Shown piece by piece: positions 6,886 to 7,467 of a DNA stretch of 7,467 nucleotides; within the stretch, counting starts at the first letter, position 1; each line of letters starts with the position of its first letter. The notes below the pieces were generated by a model. That model did not search any database and was not told the origin of the DNA. It saw nothing but the letters and a program-made list of their open reading frames with translations. The position numbers were made by a program, and so were the translations under genes. The stretch is from Oscillospiraceae bacterium (GTDB lineage Bacteria > Bacillota > Clostridia > Oscillospirales > UBA929), in NCBI GenBank assembly GCA_009777435.1, contig WRLW01000073.1, positions 1 to 7,467 on the forward strand, given 5' to 3'.

Positions 6886-7467
6886 TTATGCGTTTGTCTC
6901 GTTCTGGTACTGAGGGCAGTCCTTCCTCGAAAGGTTTATACGGCCCTTGTCGTCTATCTCGACGACCTTTACATAGGTCATGTCGCCGATGTTCAGCACG
7001 TCCTCCACCTTGGCGACGCGCTGCGGCGCGAGCTTCGAGATGTGAACCATGCCCTCCTTGCCAGGCGCGAACTCGACGAACGCGCCGAAGGTCATAAGCC
7101 GCGTCACCTTGCCGAGGAACACCTCTCCTATCTGCGGGTCGAGCACGATGGCCTCGATGATCTTGAGCGCCTTGAGGCAGTTGTCGCGGTTGGCCGCGGA
7201 TATAAACACCCGCCCGTCGTCCTCGATGTCTATTTTCGCGCCGGTCTCGGCCACTATCTTCTGGATGACCGAGCCGCCCTTGCCTATAACGTCGCGTATC
7301 TTCTCGACGTCTATCTGCGTCTGTATCATCTTGGGCGCGTATTGGCTCAGCTCCGGGCGCGGCTCGGCTATACACGGCAGCATGATTTCGTCTATCATCG
7401 CGCAGCGCGCGTCGCGCGTGATTTCGAGCGCGCTTTTGATGATTTCGGGCGTCAGGCCGTCTATCTT
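6886..7467 (-). CDS. pnp: Polynucleotide phosphorylase, C-terminal part (KH and S1 domains), cut by the window edge
   Basis: The last 193 residues of PNPase are present; the frame is open to the right edge, so the catalytic RNase PH domains lie outside. The enzyme degrades RNA 3' to 5' by phosphorolysis, releasing nucleoside diphosphates, and acts as a trimer in the cytoplasm. The visible part starts in the linker after the second RNase PH domain (KIDGLTPEIIKSALEITRDA). A KH domain at about visible residues 46-107 has the GKGG loop at 62-65. An S1 RNA-binding domain follows at about 113-182, including FGAFVEFAPGKEGMVHISKL and GRINLSRK. The protein ends 11 residues after the S1 domain, with no long acidic or basic tail. 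It is the first visible gene of the row, and the next gene begins 88 nt after its TAA stop. The apparent Met at 7398 is internal, not the start. Confidence 0.97.
   Translation of the reverse strand, partial: KIDGLTPEIIKSALEITRDARCAMIDEIMLPCIAEPRPELSQYAPKMIQTQIDVEKIRDVIGKGGSVIQKIVAETGAKIDIEDDGRVFISAANRDNCLKALKIIEAIVLDPQIGEVFLGKVTRLMTFGAFVEFAPGKEGMVHISKLAPQRVAKVEDVLNIGDMTYVKVVEIDDKGRINLSRKDCPQYQNETNA

Overview
The window is a compact run of six housekeeping genes, all on the minus strand, so transcription runs from high to low coordinates. In transcription order they are: the 3' part of pnp (polynucleotide phosphorylase, entering from the right edge), an M16-family zinc peptidase, hisS, aspS, nrdJ (coenzyme B12-dependent class II ribonucleotide reductase) and the 5' part of a cysteine desulfurase gene that leaves through the left edge. 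The gaps in that order are 88, 39, 1, 21 and -4 nt. No convincing promoter or Rho-independent terminator was found between genes, so a single transcription unit is the simplest reading. No stretch over 300 bases lacks a gene. The only sizeable gap, 6798-6885, holds a long GC-rich hairpin and the peptidase ribosome binding site.

The organism is probably a GC-rich member of the Clostridia (Bacillota), perhaps an uncultured one. The pnp-M16 peptidase pair and the hisS-aspS pair are both familiar Bacillota gene orders, and the class II reductase with a TSCPD domain and Cys-rich tail is common in anaerobic Clostridia. This assignment is inference from gene order and protein style; no search was possible. 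The sequence is clearly GC-rich by eye, yet isoleucine is mostly encoded by ATA, which is unusual for high GC. Stop codons TAA, TAG and TGA are all used, consistent with the standard code.

Functionally the row combines RNA turnover (pnp), a processing peptidase, charging of tRNA-His and tRNA-Asp, deoxynucleotide synthesis, and sulfur mobilisation for Fe-S clusters or thiolated tRNA. These are growth-linked functions. Nothing in the window looks like a mobile element, phage, CRISPR array or defence island, and I found no convincing new biological system. The points worth a second look are the ATA-rich codon use, the intercistronic hairpin after pnp, the lack of room for a T-box leader before hisS-aspS, the residue hinting at a discriminating AspRS, and the nrdJ/cysteine desulfurase overlap.
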